NCBI RefSeq assembly: GCF_002078875.1
Contig: NC_034413.1
Span: 60,632,433 to 60,696,432 of the forward strand
Direction: 5' to 3'
DNA length: 64,000 nt
Origin: Numida meleagris
Taxonomy: Eukaryota > Chordata > Aves > Galliformes > Numididae
A program made the position numbers and the translations under genes. Below the pieces are notes generated by a model, which was not told the origin of the DNA, ran no database searches, and saw nothing but the letters and a program-made list of their open reading frames with translations. The first letter of the stretch is position 1; every line of letters starts with the position of its first letter. Below, piece by piece: positions 49,401 to 63,190 of the stretch.

Positions 49401-52400
49401 TCTCAGCAGGTGAAGCAGTAATTTTACGGAGTTGCCCATGGACCTGTGCACGTGAGAGAGCATCCAGGGGCAGAGCCCTGGTTTCTCTGTTTCTAAACTG
49501 TCTCTGCCGCTGATGCTCCAAAGGCCTCTCCTACACAGCAACCGAGAAGCTTTCCTTTTCTGTGGCCTATTGCTTTTTCTGTAGCTGTAACTAATCCCCA
49601 CTTGGACAAGCATGTGAACTGTGATAATGTATGTGCACAGTTTCTTTTGCTCCAGCACCAGGAACAAATCCAAGCAGGGTTTCACCCCACATCCCAGTCT
49701 TCAGCGTGCGCCCATGTCAGAAGTGATGCAGACCCCCCCTGTGAACCACAGCTGGGGGCCTGCTCCATACAGTGTGGCTTGGGACTGCTAACCTGGGTAA
49801 ATGGCAGAAAGACCCTCGTCCAGTTCAGCATCACTCCCACTGCTGCCTGTGGGTTCTTCACAGCAAACTGTGCTAAAAAGAGAATAAAGACCGCAGATGA
49901 ATTTTCTCCTAATCCCTGACAGAGAACTTCTCCTCTGATCAGTACATTGGCTTATGTCCACATGAATATCTGTACATACAATGCAGAAATTCTTCATCTG
50001 CACACAGGACTGTTAACAGGAAGGGAACATCTTCACAGGCAGCTTGTTAACTGAGTGAAAACAGAAATAGTTTCTCCTTCACTTTGCTGAGCCAAAATTA
50101 AGTGCTTTTCTTGTCACCTAACTTCCTGTCTTGCCTTTTTTCTGTGTCGGTAACAGTGCTAGCAGAATAACTTTCTGCTGAGGGCTCAAGGAAGGCCAGA
50201 AAGCTGAAGCATTGTGAAGTTTTTCAAAGGGGCAAAAATCTTGAGGAACAATTATTGGCTTTTTTTTTTTTAAGCCAAAAAGCTATGCCAGTATGACTCC
50301 ATCTTCCTGCTGCTCAGAAGTTACAGAGATACTTTTAAGGCCTTATAAGTGCTGGTACATGCATGCTGCATCTTGTGTCTAGTGTTGCTCTGCTTTGTTG
50401 CTTGAATTTCGAAGCGCCAAAGCTTGCATTGAAGTGGAGGGGACTAAGACCAAGTAAGACATAAAGACAGGAATCTGCAGTAGTTATGGTTCTGGCATAA
50501 CTCAAAAGAATATGAGGATTTTTGTTCTAGAGAAGAGAATGGCACTGAAAACTCCTGAGTTCTTTTGTATTCAAAACCGAAGCATGCCAAGCAAACCTAA
50601 TTGCTTTCTTTCCTGGGTACCATTACAAAAATTAATAGATGTAGGTAAGGACACAGCATGAAACACTATGGAATAAAGTGTGGAATAAAGAATTAAGGCA
50701 CTGTTTTATGAGATGTTAGAAGCAAGCAAAATTAATTTTGGTTGGCTGAGATGTAAATGCTACCCGAGGCCTCAGAGACACGTTTTAGATTGCTAGAATA
50801 TAAAATGCATATTCCTGTCTTGAAAGGATATCCATGTGGTATTAGTTGCTGTGATTATTTATTTATCTGTATATATATTCTACCCTGCTGGAAGAGACAA
50901 AAACAGAAGTGGAGAGCGTTCTGAGCAGGCCCCCTCGCCTGTTGGCAAACAGCCTCCAGAGCCTGCTGGGGCAGGAGTCCTCTCCTCTACCTGCAAGCCA
51001 TTTAGATGTAGGCTGAGAAAACTGCATCTCCTCCTATGAAAGAAGTCGGAGATGGACAGATGAATTGCCTGCTGGAAGTGTTGGGCTCTCTACAGTGACT
51101 AGAGGGACCGTCCCAGTGAGTGGGTTAGACCACAGGTGAGAGGCATTGCAAAGCAGGGGATATATGCAAAGCAGGGATATTCAGTGTCAGTTACCCAATC
51201 ACTTTCAGACTTAAAGGCTCTGGGAATTCTTTCAGTCTGTAGACAATACCTTGAGAGCAGCAGGAGATAGGTATGAACACCACTCACTGCATTGCAAGTA
51301 GCTGAGAATGCATGCTCCTTAGTACTGGAGAAAAAATATTTTCCTATTTGGGCATTTGGGGAATAAAATGGTAAGATAAAACCCAATCATTTTGATTTCC
51401 CTGTTGGTTTTCATCTTTTGATATAATATATGTTCTGACGTCAGTCACAAGAGCTGCTGGCTGTGGAGTTAATATAGCACAGTGCCTCGCAGCACAGCAC
51501 ATCAGCGAACCTGTGCAACCTCTATTTTGAGTATTTTTGGTAATATTGGCTGCACCTGAGTGTGCTCTGGAAGGGAAAGGAAGGCAGGAGTCACAGGGAG
51601 ACAATCCTTTTTAAAGGATTATTCTCTGTTTTTCATTCTCTTTTTCAAAATCATCCTTATTGTCTTCAATTCCCAATTCCTCACCAGTTTTAGAAGACTT
51701 AATTAAAAGGTCGTATTCATCTATGTCTTTTGCCCTAGATAGCTTCTGTTTCCACTTTCAAGAGAAGCTAAAATTCCCTAGTGAGGATAAATGGGGAAAG
51801 TATTAGACCAAATTGAGTAAATGCAGTTTCTGTGGAATGCACAGAGAATGAAAGCATATGTAGAAATCACATCTCCTGACAAGACTGTTCAGGCAAGACA
51901 TTAGTCACAGGCTGGAAGTCAAATGGTTTCCTGAATAGCACCAGGGAAGAGCAGCTATCATCAAATGACACATCGCAATAGGATACTTTGGGGCAAATTG
52001 CTTAATGCATATGCATTTCAGCTTAACTCTCTGTGAAATAAGGACAACAAAGTGTTCAGTCGTCCCAAAATGTAAATACGTGGGGAAGATAATAAGTTCT
52101 CTAGACATGAAATGATACATCAGAGTGTGCTGTGCACTGAAGCTTATGCACTGCTACCTGTTCTTGGCAAACATTCCATTTCATATTGTGATACTGGTGA
52201 AGCATCTACTTATTATCATCATGATTAGTTTCCCCAGAGTCCTGACTTAGGAGTATAGTCTTAGTTGTGCTAAGTGCTCCTACTCTCTGATACATTTCAA
52301 TGGAACTTCTGTACTCTGACCACATTCTGTATTTCTGTACTTCTGACCACTCTGAATGTCACATGCATACTTTTCCATGCATGCCCTCATCCGCATACAT

Positions 52401-53547
52401 GGTGGAAAGTTAAATAGGATACATTATGTTACCCCACAAACATAAGTTATTAGAATGTGAACTTCATAGTTAAAATTGCAAAGCCAATTTCCCTCATGTA
52501 GTAATGTTCCCTCTATTTAATAAGGCAATTCGTTGATCTGAAGCAGCAAATTATACTTTTTGAACATTTAAGTAATACTTCCACTTGGCTTCCAGTTTAC
52601 GAGGCAATTTAATATTTCCCTGGGCTCACTAGTGCTGACTGTACAGAACTTTTGGTGCTGGGCATCTATTCAGCATAGAAGCTTAAACAAAGTTATTGCT
52701 ATTTTATGCACAATATGGGAACAACATTTCCTTTTAGAAATCTCCACTTTGTCCAGCTACCACAAGCACCATTGGAATATGCCCAATTCTGGGGGGGAAA
52801 AAAAATAGATCCCAGAAGAATGGATTTGTCCAAGGGAGCTGCATCAAAGGAAGCCAACACCAGGAACAGACCATGGTGCCGGATTTCTAAACTAGCCTGA
52901 CCTTCTCGTCATGCCTTCAAAGGCAGCAAAGGACTCAGTGTCTCCTCTGAATATAGGGGAGAACACAAACATAGGAATCGACTGCCTTGTGGAAAACTAT
53001 TTCAGAGAGAGCCATTGAACAAGGATCTGTGGAATTTCTGTGTTGAACCCTAAGTGAAGAAGACATTTTTCTGTCACTGAAGCTGTTCTGCTTTTCCATT
53101 TGTGTCTGCTTATGTAACAAAAGATACTGCTGCTCTCTAAAAACCTTCCTTCATCTGTGTCCTTAGACCATGGCCACCAAGATCATCACTGCTGGAGTCC
53201 TTGCAGTGTTGGCAGCAGAAGACTTCTGGCCCCATCCTTTGGCAGTCATGGTTGCTGAAATCTTCTAGGACACTGGAGCAGATTTCTGGAAGACGGAAAT
53301 ATCTCTTTTGTAATATTCAATGTTCCAAATGGATCTTTCTTCAGCTAAAAGCCCTTCCTAGCATGTAAACAAAAACGTGGTTATTCCAGGACATTTCAGA
53401 ACATTGTTGATAAATTTCCTTTAGGTGGCAGCAGGAGTACAAGAATATTCAGCCTCTTGCAGGCTACCAGTCTGCTGTGGTAGAGTGGCTGTGTGCTGAA
53501 CATAAAGGCAGTTTTACAACCCTTTCACAGCCTATTAAACTTTTCTT

Positions 53548-53579
<32 letters not shown>

Positions 53580-56500
53580 TCCATTTTAGAGCATCTTGCT
53601 GATGAGCAGAAGTCATGAATCAGGACCTCCTCACTTGTCTGGGCAGTCCTTTGGGACTCTGTGTAACAGCTATATGGGGACTGTCTGGACACTTAACAGA
53701 ATGTGGAAATGATGCAGTCCCTGCCTAGGGGATCTCAGTCTGGACTCGGTATTGCTTACACATAACATTGCAATGGAGCGTGAAAGGCAAGGAGGTGCAG
53801 AGGAGAATGCTCAAAATCACAGTGTTGCTTGTTCACCCATTTTACAAGTTGAGGCAAAACTATCAATACAGGAAATATAATTGCAGTAGGGCTGCTTAAC
53901 TTTGCAGAATTCCCTGTTTCTGAGGTGGTCTTATTGCTTGCTTGTCTTCTGGGAAACCAAAGGATATTTCTCTCTGCATCTTTTGACTTTCTTCCTTCAT
54001 GTCTCTTATGATCTGCTCACAAGACAAAGAAGCCTACAAGGCCCTTTCCCAATGGAAAATGCCATGCCTAGGGGTCTCTTGGGAAGCAGAAAGGGGATCT
54101 GGAAGCATTGGTCTGAACTCCATAGCATGCCATTCAGGCACTTCCAGCCAGCTGGAAATGAGCCAGGAGCTCTCAGTACTGCTGAGGGATTTCAGACTAG
54201 GTGGGCCTTGGGCTCATGGGAGGCAAGGCAGGGTCAGCTCTACAGCTGTCACTTCTCCCTCGTCATTAAGTAAGTGAATGATGTAGGGTCTAACTGGGCT
54301 CCCATGGCTTGGGACCTCAAGTAATTGCTCATATGCTGTCCTGTAAGAGTCTTCTCTGCTTTTTGGACTTGCTGGTCTCTGATTCCTCTTTTCACAGTGA
54401 TGCTTGAGAGAAGAAATAATGTTTCCCTATGTGTGGGACTCGTGCCTCCTCAAGAGTTTTCATCTTTTTGAAGAGCAAGCAGATACACCTGATCTATACA
54501 GTCAGTATAGATACAGCAGTGATTTGCTGAAGCTGCTGGCTTGGTGGGATCTGTTCCAGCATCCTGGCATTCTCTGTCGTGCTCAAACCTCCTTCCATTC
54601 ATCCTGTCAATGAACAGCTACCATTGCCACACACCCTTCTGGAGTCTGGCCATTTATCCAGCTTTTATGGTGAGTAAATAATATGCTCAGTTATATGTCT
54701 GGAAATAAGGTTCTGTACAAATTCCTCGGGCAATCAATATACACAGTCGTTTTATGTTAGAAATAGCTTGTTCCAAATGGCCATATATATCTTTATTATA
54801 CTGTAAATTCACACACTGTCACTGGAAGCCACATATGCCTTATTACCCAGCTTTGGTTGCAGACCAAACTCCTTACCCTCTTCTCTTTCCAAGCCCATTT
54901 CTCTCTCTTCCTGTCTGCGTGGCTCAAGACTTAGGACCTAACTTACCTCTCCAATGCACTGCAAAATCTTCTCCCTCATTTTTTTTCTTCCCTAGATGAT
55001 CCCATTTTGCAGCCCTCCCTCCCCCCCCAAAAAATGAAAAAAAGAGGCTTCAAATGTTCATGCCCTATAGTCTTACTGCTTTAGGTGTGTTTTCTCTGAC
55101 AAAAATTATTTATATGGCAAAAACTTTGAGAACTCCCAGCCAGAACTGAGCCCTGTTCCGCTGAGCACTGTACCCACTGCACAAAATGGCTTTTTCCTCA
55201 AAGTAACATCAGTTTTACCAGAGGTCACCTGCACCATCTTCTAAGGTCCCAGTGAAGAAAGCCAGCTCCAGCCCCAGGGACAAGGTGCACATCCCTGTGA
55301 AATCACCTTCCTGTGCCAGGCGAGGGCCTGAAACCCACTGGTAGCCCCCAAGGGTCAGCACTGCTAGTGTAAAGAGCAGAGCTCCATCTGAAATCCAGAG
55401 TGACCCTGCAAAATGAAGCCATAGCCAGAGCAATGGGCATGTCCTCTGCTGGTGCAAAGCACTGCAACATAATTGATTTGTTGGCCTTTCATTGAGTATG
55501 TCACCAAAAGTTCCTTCAAAGGAGTCTTGAGAGAAATGTTTCCCCCCTGGTCTCCTATAAGCTTGCCTGTGGTTATACATCTGCAATGTGCTATCAGCAT
55601 GGAGCTTGTTCACAGTAAAAAGAGAGGAGAGAGACTGCTGTTCATCTTATTGACCGCTTATTCACTTCTTTAAAAGTAATTAGGAGTTTAATCAGAGTTT
55701 CTATGGATTTTTGGGGGAATCTGTAATTAAAATCTACACAGTCCCCTTGTATTATATACTTAACTTTCTCCCAGAGCTGCTCAAATATTCTCACTTCCCC
55801 TAATGGAAACTGTCAAGTGCCCACCATAAAAACGAGCAGCTAAGGAAAGGGCCGTCAGCTCCTACATCTTCTTGTTAGGGGAGGTCTGCTGGGTGCTAGC
55901 GGCCTGAGCTTCAGGTTAACAGACCTGGTTGACTCCAAGCTGTTTTTTCTAATGAATAGAGATGTTTCTTTTCATCAGCATTAGGAGTGTGGTGTATGGA
56001 GAGGGGGAAGGGAAAAGGAAGAAATAAAAAGTCATCTCACTGCATAGGGTTGGAGCCAGTCTCTTGATAAGCTTTCAATTATGAGCAGATTAAAATTAGG
56101 TTTATCTTCTCCTGAAAATGGCAATGACGTTAATATAATAATACAATTTAATAACGTAATAGCCTGGTGGGAAGTGACTCATCCATGCTGGAAAGATCAG
56201 AGTTTTGCTGCCTACTTCTGGGCAGGTTGGGCCTGCTTTACCCTCGCTGTGCAGGCTTGCTGTCAGGCAGGCAGTCACAGCCTGGTGGCTTCAGCTCCTG
56301 GCAGGGGAGATGGTGATGGGCTCTGATTCACCCTGACACACAAATCTCCTGATAATTCACATGTTGGGAAGACAGCCAGGGTTAACCCTGAGTGCTCGGC
56401 CCAGGCCAGCAGCCAGAGACCAGTGGTGTTCAGTGGCCCTGAGGGCTGGTGACAGCCTGTGGCAAAAGCAGAAGCATAGTTGAGTCCCTGTGGGATCCCA

Positions 56501-56972
56501 TGCTCAGAGCAACTGGTGCCCATGGGCAGCCAAGTGTCACCTCTGCTTGCTGACATGCAGCACAGCACAGAGGCACAGCCCTGGGATGTGACTCTGTTTG
56601 GTTCACCTTGGGATCTGGCAGGGCCCAAGGCTTTCAGGGGTATCAGGACAGTTGGTTGGGATGTGTACCTTGAAGCTTTGCTCTCCCAGGCCAGCACAAC
56701 AGATCCACTCCACACCAATTCCACATTGGCTCTGGGGTGCTTCCCCCTGCCTTGCTGTGTGGCCCTGGCTTTTCCCCAGTTCTGAACCTACCTGGTCCTG
56801 CAGGAGCATTTATTTGCCATTTCTCTTGCATGGTGCACAGAGGTGTGAGCGGAGTCTGAGGTACTGCACGAGCACACGGCCCGTATCTCTGAGCTCTTTA
56901 GTGTCAGCAGGAAGTCTGACCAGGGGAATAATGGATCTGTGTGTAGAAACAACTGTTGAGGCTCAGCAGAGC
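43457..56972. other. Intergenic, no gene recognised
   Basis: No coding exon, RNA gene or clear repeat family recognised apart from a poly-T tract at 53537-53581. Open frames here lack splice context and motifs. Confidence 0.45.
53537..53581 (+). repeat. Poly-T tract
   Basis: About 45 bases of T broken by two or three C, preceding CCATTTTAG. It may be an A-tail in antisense of an old retroposed sequence, or simply a mononucleotide repeat; no retrocopy was recognised beside it. Confidence 0.85.
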
Positions 56973-57200
56973 CATAGACTCGTAGAATCATAGAATGGCT
57001 GGGGCTGGAAAAGGCCTCAAAGATCATCAAGTTCCAACCCTCTGTCATAGGCAGGGTTGCCAGCTGCTAGTTGAGGCACCAGATCAGGTTGCCCAGGGCC
57101 CCAGCAACCTGGCCTGGAGCACTTCCAGGGGTGGAGCATCCACAGCTTCTCTAGGCTGAGTTCTACAGTGCCTGGACCTCACTACTCATCCAGTCTTGTT
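56973..57200 (-). mobile_element. CR1 LINE 3' end, antisense
   Basis: Begins with CGTAGAATCATAGAATGGCT, the complement of the CR1 tail, then CAAGTTCCAACCCTCTGTCA, CAGATCAGGTTGCCCAGGGC and GGTGGAGCATCCACAGCTTC. The last 40 bases are diverged. Confidence 0.92.
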
Positions 57201-60200
57201 GCTCCACTGGGGAAAGGACAAGCTTTGAGGTGTAACTGCAGTGTCTGGCATTGCTAGGAAAAGACTGAGGAATCCAGCACCCACATTATTTGCCCCCCAC
57301 TTCTCAGTCCAGCCCAGCACATGCATTAAGGGCTATGAAATCCGCTGGCCTCAGTGGGAGTTTATCTTCTTTGTTCACGGTAAAGGAAATAGATTTCCTC
57401 TGCCACCAAAGTGTGTTAGTGAAAGCTGCCCTGTGCAATGTTTGCTGCCCTGAGCTCAGGTGTTCACTCCTGCAATTAACCCAAGCTGTCACCCCACAGC
57501 AGCCTGATCGAACTGGTGTCATGGGAGGCTGCAGCCGCTCATGCAGCTGGTGCCTGTGTGGGGCTGGATGATCTCAGATGCCCTTTGGTTTCAGGGACAA
57601 AGCTGGTAAATCTTCTGCAGTCCCAACAAAGTAGCGTTTTCCTGCTCTTCCTGAAGAGAGACTATGTCAACTTATTTATGTCTGGGGCAAACAGAGTCAG
57701 AAATACTTCTAATTCTTCTTAATAAACCACTGCTTGAGATCAAAGCAATCCACTTTACTCCTAAGGTGCTTTGAAAGTAGGATGCATGTCTGGCTTCCAG
57801 CTGCTGGAACCTGTAATTGCACAACATATTTGGGCCTGGGCCTGCTCCTGCAATGAGCTCTAAATTCCTTGCTTACAAAGCTGGGAGGTTTTGTATCAAA
57901 GCCTGGTGAGGGCTATCAGCCTCTCAAGTGCTTCCTTGCCAGAGCAAAGCCTTTGTAGTCATTTCTTCTGTTAAGGGCCCAATAGCTGGAATTATCCTTG
58001 ATGCTTACCAGCTGTTTGATATCACTGCATTGCTGGTCGATCTGCCTGAAGAGTTTTACTGTTAAGACCAATCCATTGATCAATGCTGCAGGCTGTAACT
58101 GGTATCAGAGAAAGGTGTTTGTCTCTGTGCCCTGTACACTGTTTTATGGAGGAGGATATAAAATGCTTCTCTTCCCTTAGCACAACGGCTGTCCTCTTGG
58201 TCTAGACCGTGGGTATTGAGTTTTACACATAAGAAGTAACGGGATTAAATGGGTTGTCTTCTCAGACAGAGCGCTCAAGGCCTCTAAGCAATGAAGTGTA
58301 ATGACATAGTAATTTTCAGATGATAATTTCTGAATGAGTTACTGTGCTGTCGTGTGCTGGCCACTCTATTACATGCTGGAGATTTCCCGTGCTTCTGCAT
58401 GTCAGTGGCTTCTTTAAGCCCTTGAGTTTATTTAGCTTAAAACAATGAATTACATCAGTAAGATAAACACTTATTTGTTCCCAAACACAAAACCTTTCAG
58501 AGCAGTATTTACAAAAAGTATTTACTTTGACCTCTAATCTGGGCCTAGCCCTTTACATTGAGTCAAGTGATTGACTGCAGGACCAGTCTGGTCAATCCAG
58601 GGCAGGTGCAGGATGCATAAATTTGGTGGTAAAAAAAAAGTGAAAAACAAGAAGAAGCAACTGAGGTAACAAGGAAAGAACAGCTTGGACAAAACCAGTG
58701 AGATTTCTTGCCCTCGGCATTATGGGCTGTGTTTTTTCCATCTATGAAATAGAGTGTGTAGGACTGCTAAGTTCTGAAAACTCTAGCTTTAATTCAGTAG
58801 TGCCTCTGATGTACTGTGAAGTCTTCCAGCAGACAGCGATGGCACAGCAATGATACAGCAAAGACTCTAACTCAGTCCCTTGTGGTTTTCCTTTTGCCAT
58901 CTACTGGAGGGGCTGCCTGTGTCAGATGGGTGAGATGGCTTGGGAGCAGCGTTTGAAGCCGAACTTTGCAGTCTCTGTAGCAGTTTGAACAACCTTCTTC
59001 CTCATTACTTTATTTTTGAGGATATGAAGGCAGCAGTTTCTTGTTTGGATATGCCCTGCCTTAGAAGGTTAAGCTGTGCTCTGCCTTCAGGTGCTCGTGT
59101 CCCCCATCACCTGCTCCCATGGCAGTAGATTGGGTAAGTACCTGCTTACCCACATTTCCCTCCAGATAGTCACTTGAAAGACACCTGCATAGATTTGTTA
59201 ATGCTGTCAGGGGAAAAGAAAAAACATGGGGTACTTTGCAATGGGAGTCTGATTTTTATTGTGTCAACAGTATGGGCTGTTCTATTGAGCCTGTGTTATT
59301 CTGGCCTGTTTTTGAAGCACTACTTCTTTAATAGTTTTCCATTGACTGACACAGGAGGCTATTTGTAAAATTATTATAGAGAAATTTGAATGTTTCACTC
59401 TATGGAAAAAGTGAAACATTAATGTTATGCATAATAAAAAGGGAAATTTACCCTTTGACAGCCAGAACAAGCTCAGCTGATTGTGGGTATTTCTGAGGAT
59501 GCTTTTGAGTTTTCTCCCCTTATTTAGTCAGGACTGGACCTCTTGCACAGGTGTGTGAGAGCTCCTGGTCTTTGTTCAAAGCAGCCAGGGCTAGCCAACA
59601 TCGATAACCGTGTTTGTCGTCATTGGGAAAGCAGGTAATTGCCCTTCTGGAGGTGATGAAGGTGTGATTTGTAAATAGAAATCTGGGAGAAGCGCTGCGC
59701 CTGCAGATGCAGTGAGGGTTTGACAGAGGTGCAGCAGAGCTGGGTTATGGCTGTGTTGGTGGGACAGAGCAGGAGAGCCCTGTCAAAACTGTACTTGCTA
59801 GGGTGACTGCCCTGGATGAAATCCTGCAGAAAGCAGCCATGGTTACTGAGGAGAAATACTCCACATTATGTGGGATTTCAGGGAAAGACCCCAGGTTGCT
59901 TCTTCCTAAGGCATTATGGAGCACTGTCACAGAGCTTCCTTTGACATATTTCAAACATGCAATGTCTTTAAGCAAAGTATCTTTCACTGGTCGTGTTGTA
60001 GATACTGAGATGCTTGTTCCAGCTTGCTATATAGGTCCTGGCTGTTTCTTTTGAGCAGGTAACATTGCTTATGGCATGGTGTTGCTCTTTCAGAAGATCT
60101 CCATCCACCTGGCATGCTTTTGCAGGCTTCAGCTCTCAGGAGGCTTTTCTCTGTTCTGTTCTCACACCTGAAGTATTTTTGTCATTTATTTGCACCTGGG

Positions 60201-61619
60201 TTGCAAACTCAGATGCTGGAGGAGCAAGTGGGAGTGCATCACTTGCTCTGTTTTTCTTCTTTTTCCTGACATCTGCCTTTGGTTGTGGTTGAAGGCAGGC
60301 TCCTGACTGAGGTGGGTGCTTGATTTATCCTATGAATGCTGCTCTTTTTCAGTCACTCTTGTTTTTCTTCCCCTACCCCAGTGCTTAGAAGCCACTAGAG
60401 AACATACCTAAGCCTTTTCCTTAACTTCAGCCTGGCATCAGCTACAGGCTGGAGATGATAGTGAGGGCAATGAACAGTTCAGGTGCTAGTCCCTGGCTGC
60501 CAGGTTATACAGTGACTCCACAGAATAAGCCTCCCTTTCTTAACCACGGGGCTCTCGTGGTAACCGCAGATGTGCTGTATCGGCCCTGGCAGCATTATTA
60601 CCCTGGTGCCTGCAGCTCCCTGCCCTGGGCCTGACCACTGCTTGGTCAGGATATAGTTTTGTCTGTTTTCAAGCCTGTTCCTCACTGACATATCCCAGGA
60701 ACCTCCCAGCTATTTCTGCTGTCTTTTCCCAACTCTGTGGAGTCTGTTGTTGCCCATTTTGAAAGTTTTTGATTGTATATGTTTGTTTTTAAACAAGTAG
60801 CTCTCTGCACTGAGCTCTGGAGAACAGCAACTGAAGGCTGTGTGCATGAAGCTGGGATGGGAAGCAGGAAAAGGAGGAAGACCCACCAGACCCTTCCTTT
60901 CTCTCCCTGACCCTAGCAAGGACCTGCTCGGATCCCATGCTTTGTTTTGTGTCTGTCACCTCAGTGATGAGGGAGCTGCTGGAACAGGCTGGGAACAGGC
61001 TGTGCTGGTGCCAGTGGCACAACACAAAAAAGCATTCACAAATAATGAAGCTCCGAAACACCCTGAGCAAGGACATGTCAGCAGCTTGAATTGGGGTCAG
61101 TTGTGCCATGGAGAGAAGTGGGTCGGGCTGGGGGAGCAGGGAAGCGACCTCCCCCTTGCCTGTCTGGTAGAAGCAGCCTCCAAGGCAATGGGAAGCTGTC
61201 CTGCTCCTGCTGACCATCTCTGGGAAAAAGTGGGCTCTGACAGAGGTCCTTAACCCTGCTGCAGATCAGTGTCTGGTCACACTGGTCTTCCTCAGGCCTT
61301 TTGTGGGAGTTCAGGAAAGCATCCATCCAGGCACAGAGCATGGCTTTTTGAGGCTGCCCTAGCAGCCTTGGGCAAGTTGTCATCTTGCTCTGTGTCTCAG
61401 TTTCCCCTTTTTATAACAGGATAATGACACTAGTCTAGCAAGGGAAGAAGGGAGGTGAGGAAGAGTGTTTGTATTATTATGGCTGTCCCTGCCTGACAGG
61501 CTTCTGCTCCTAGAGAATGGAAGGAGGTTGGTTTTAATACTGAAGTAGAAGGATCCTTTGCCATTAAACTCTGCTCTGGTCATGTGATGACACCTCTTTA
61601 TCCTGTTTCCTTACAACAG
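57201..61619. other. Intergenic, no gene recognised
   Basis: No coding exon recognised. Open frames of about 140 codons on both strands near 60.8-61.25 kb overlap each other in a locally GC-rich stretch and show no motif. A perfect 11-bp inverted repeat lies at 59389-59420. Confidence 0.45.
59389..59420 (+). repeat. Perfect 11-bp inverted repeat (hairpin)
   Basis: Arms AATGTTTCACT and AGTGAAACATT surround a 10-base loop in AT-rich DNA. The stem is too short for a miRNA precursor and has no poly-T terminator meaning in this context. Confidence 0.8.
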
Positions 61620-61768
61620 GAAGGCAGAACTGATCAGGTCCAAGCAGCACCAAGAGCTCGCTGAAGCTTAGCTCTGTACCAGCCAGTCTGTGGTCCCCAT
61701 CTGACAGTGCCATGCCTCTGACTAAAGGAATCTCATCAAGTCAAGTCATAAAGACCCATCACAGCAAG
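61620..61768 (+). ncRNA. Candidate non-coding internal exon of an unknown transcript
   Basis: A 149-base segment lies between a strong acceptor (CCTGTTTCCTTACAACAG) and a strong donor (AAG followed by GTATGT). All three plus-strand frames are closed by stops, so if real it is untranslated or part of a long non-coding RNA, possibly a 5' UTR exon of the next gene to the right. This is prediction from splice signals only. Confidence 0.3.
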
Positions 61769-62985
61769 GTATGTAAAACATCAGCTTTTCCACTGGCTAT
61801 GCCTGATTCATGACCCAGCTTTGAGGGAAGAAGGTAAGATTTCTAGGGTTGCACTGAGTTGGGGGCAAGGCCTGCTTCTGCCTAGAAGGTATTAATAGCA
61901 GCCGAGCTGCTAAAGGACTCTCCCAGCGTAGTCTTTCTGCAGTACAGTACCTGGGGTTGAGCTGCCAGCACTGACTGTTATGAAGACAGAAGCTGCAGCC
62001 CCAAGGACATATGGGATGTAGGGATGCTGTTCTTCATACTGGAAAGGTTAGTGAGTGTGCAGATACCGCCTGGACATGTGTTCAGGGTTATCCCAAGAGC
62101 AGATGCCTAATGCTGTCTGCTGAAGCCCTGGGGCTGCTTTGCAGTGAATGAAAGAAGAGAGCAGGGATCCATATGTTATTTCATTGGTCAAAGTGGAGAG
62201 AACAAATTAAAGTGGCTATTTTAGCACAGTGAGACAGCTGGGCTCTTCTCAAAGCAGCTCCTGAGAAGTCACATCTCCATGCCTGATGAAGGGAAAAGCA
62301 TCTGGCCTAGCCACAGCTGGTAGGGCAGAAATGTCTAGACTGGCTGATGTTAAGAAAATCTTTGGATGACTGCTTGGCGAAGACCAGCAGGAAGATGTGA
62401 GCTTTAACCTTCCTCCGCACTAAGAAGTACCTTCATGGCATTGCCTTGCACCAGGTAAGAAGGGGCTGTGACTTTTGCAAGAGGGCTTTTTAGGGCTTAG
62501 TGGCAATGGGTGTCAAGCGTTGAGCAGAATTTGTTCACTGGTGGTGACTCCGAGCTACCCTCAGCAGAGTGAACCTGGGGTTGCAGGAACACTCTTCAAT
62601 TGCCTTTCTGCAAAAGCAAACAGCTATTTAAAGAGCCTGTAGTGATTTTTATGCAGTACAAACATAGTATCTGTATCATTTTATTGTTAAGCCTTGATGA
62701 ACTCTGGAAATATCCATCATTCTGCTAGCAAAATGAAATTTAGGAAGCTTAAGCGACCAGAATCCAAACCAATTCCTACATGAGAAGAAAATGGAAAGGT
62801 GGGAACGTATGCAGGTTTTTGGATGTTCCTGGGCAATTTCTATGTGGTCCAGAGCTAAAAAAAGTATCATTCTGAGATCAGGAGGTTTTAGTTTGGCAGG
62901 CAGCATCTGTCTACCTGTGTCCTGAAATGCTCATATGGATGCAGAGTCAATAAAGGTTGCCAGTGATTGTTCTTTCCTTTTCCAG

Positions 62986-63190
62986 GTGAAAACTTGGCCC
63001 AAAGATTAAGTGATTTGCTGGCCTTCAGAAAATGTGAAGCAGAGACAGGCGATGAACCCAAGTCACCCGGCATCCTGTTAGATCTTCTCTTACCCAAACT
63101 GCCAGCCTGCCTTGTGGGAAACTCAGCAAGAAACATGGCTAATGAGCCTGCCCAAGTGCCTGGAAGAATGACTCTGCTGCTAAACAGCAA
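62986..63190 (+). other. Candidate internal exon, open in one frame
   Basis: The segment lies between a strong acceptor (TTCTTTCCTTTTCCAG) and a moderate donor (CAA followed by GTAATT). One plus frame is open over all 205 bases (entry phase 1), reading NLAQRLSDLLAFRKCEAE, then DEPKSPGILLDLLLPKLPA and more. I do not recognise the peptide. An antisense frame is also open here, so openness alone is weak evidence. A CAG/GTAAGA donor lies upstream at 62454/62455. It could be a coding exon of an unknown gene or chance. Confidence 0.3.

Noticed and set aside
50255..50278. TTGGCTT / AAGCCAA inverted repeat around a T run
   Set aside because: Arms of only seven bases around a mononucleotide run; likely chance.
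51147..51177. Short repeat GCAAAGCAGGG twice
   Set aside because: Too short and isolated to be a repeat array; no CRISPR-like spacing, and CRISPR is not expected in a vertebrate genome.
56275..56724. 149-codon minus-strand open frame
   Set aside because: Locally GC-rich sequence with overlapping open frames on the other strand and no motif.
60789..61253. Overlapping 137-142-codon frames on both strands
   Set aside because: Mutual overlap and lack of any family signature point to composition. No transcript signals were seen.
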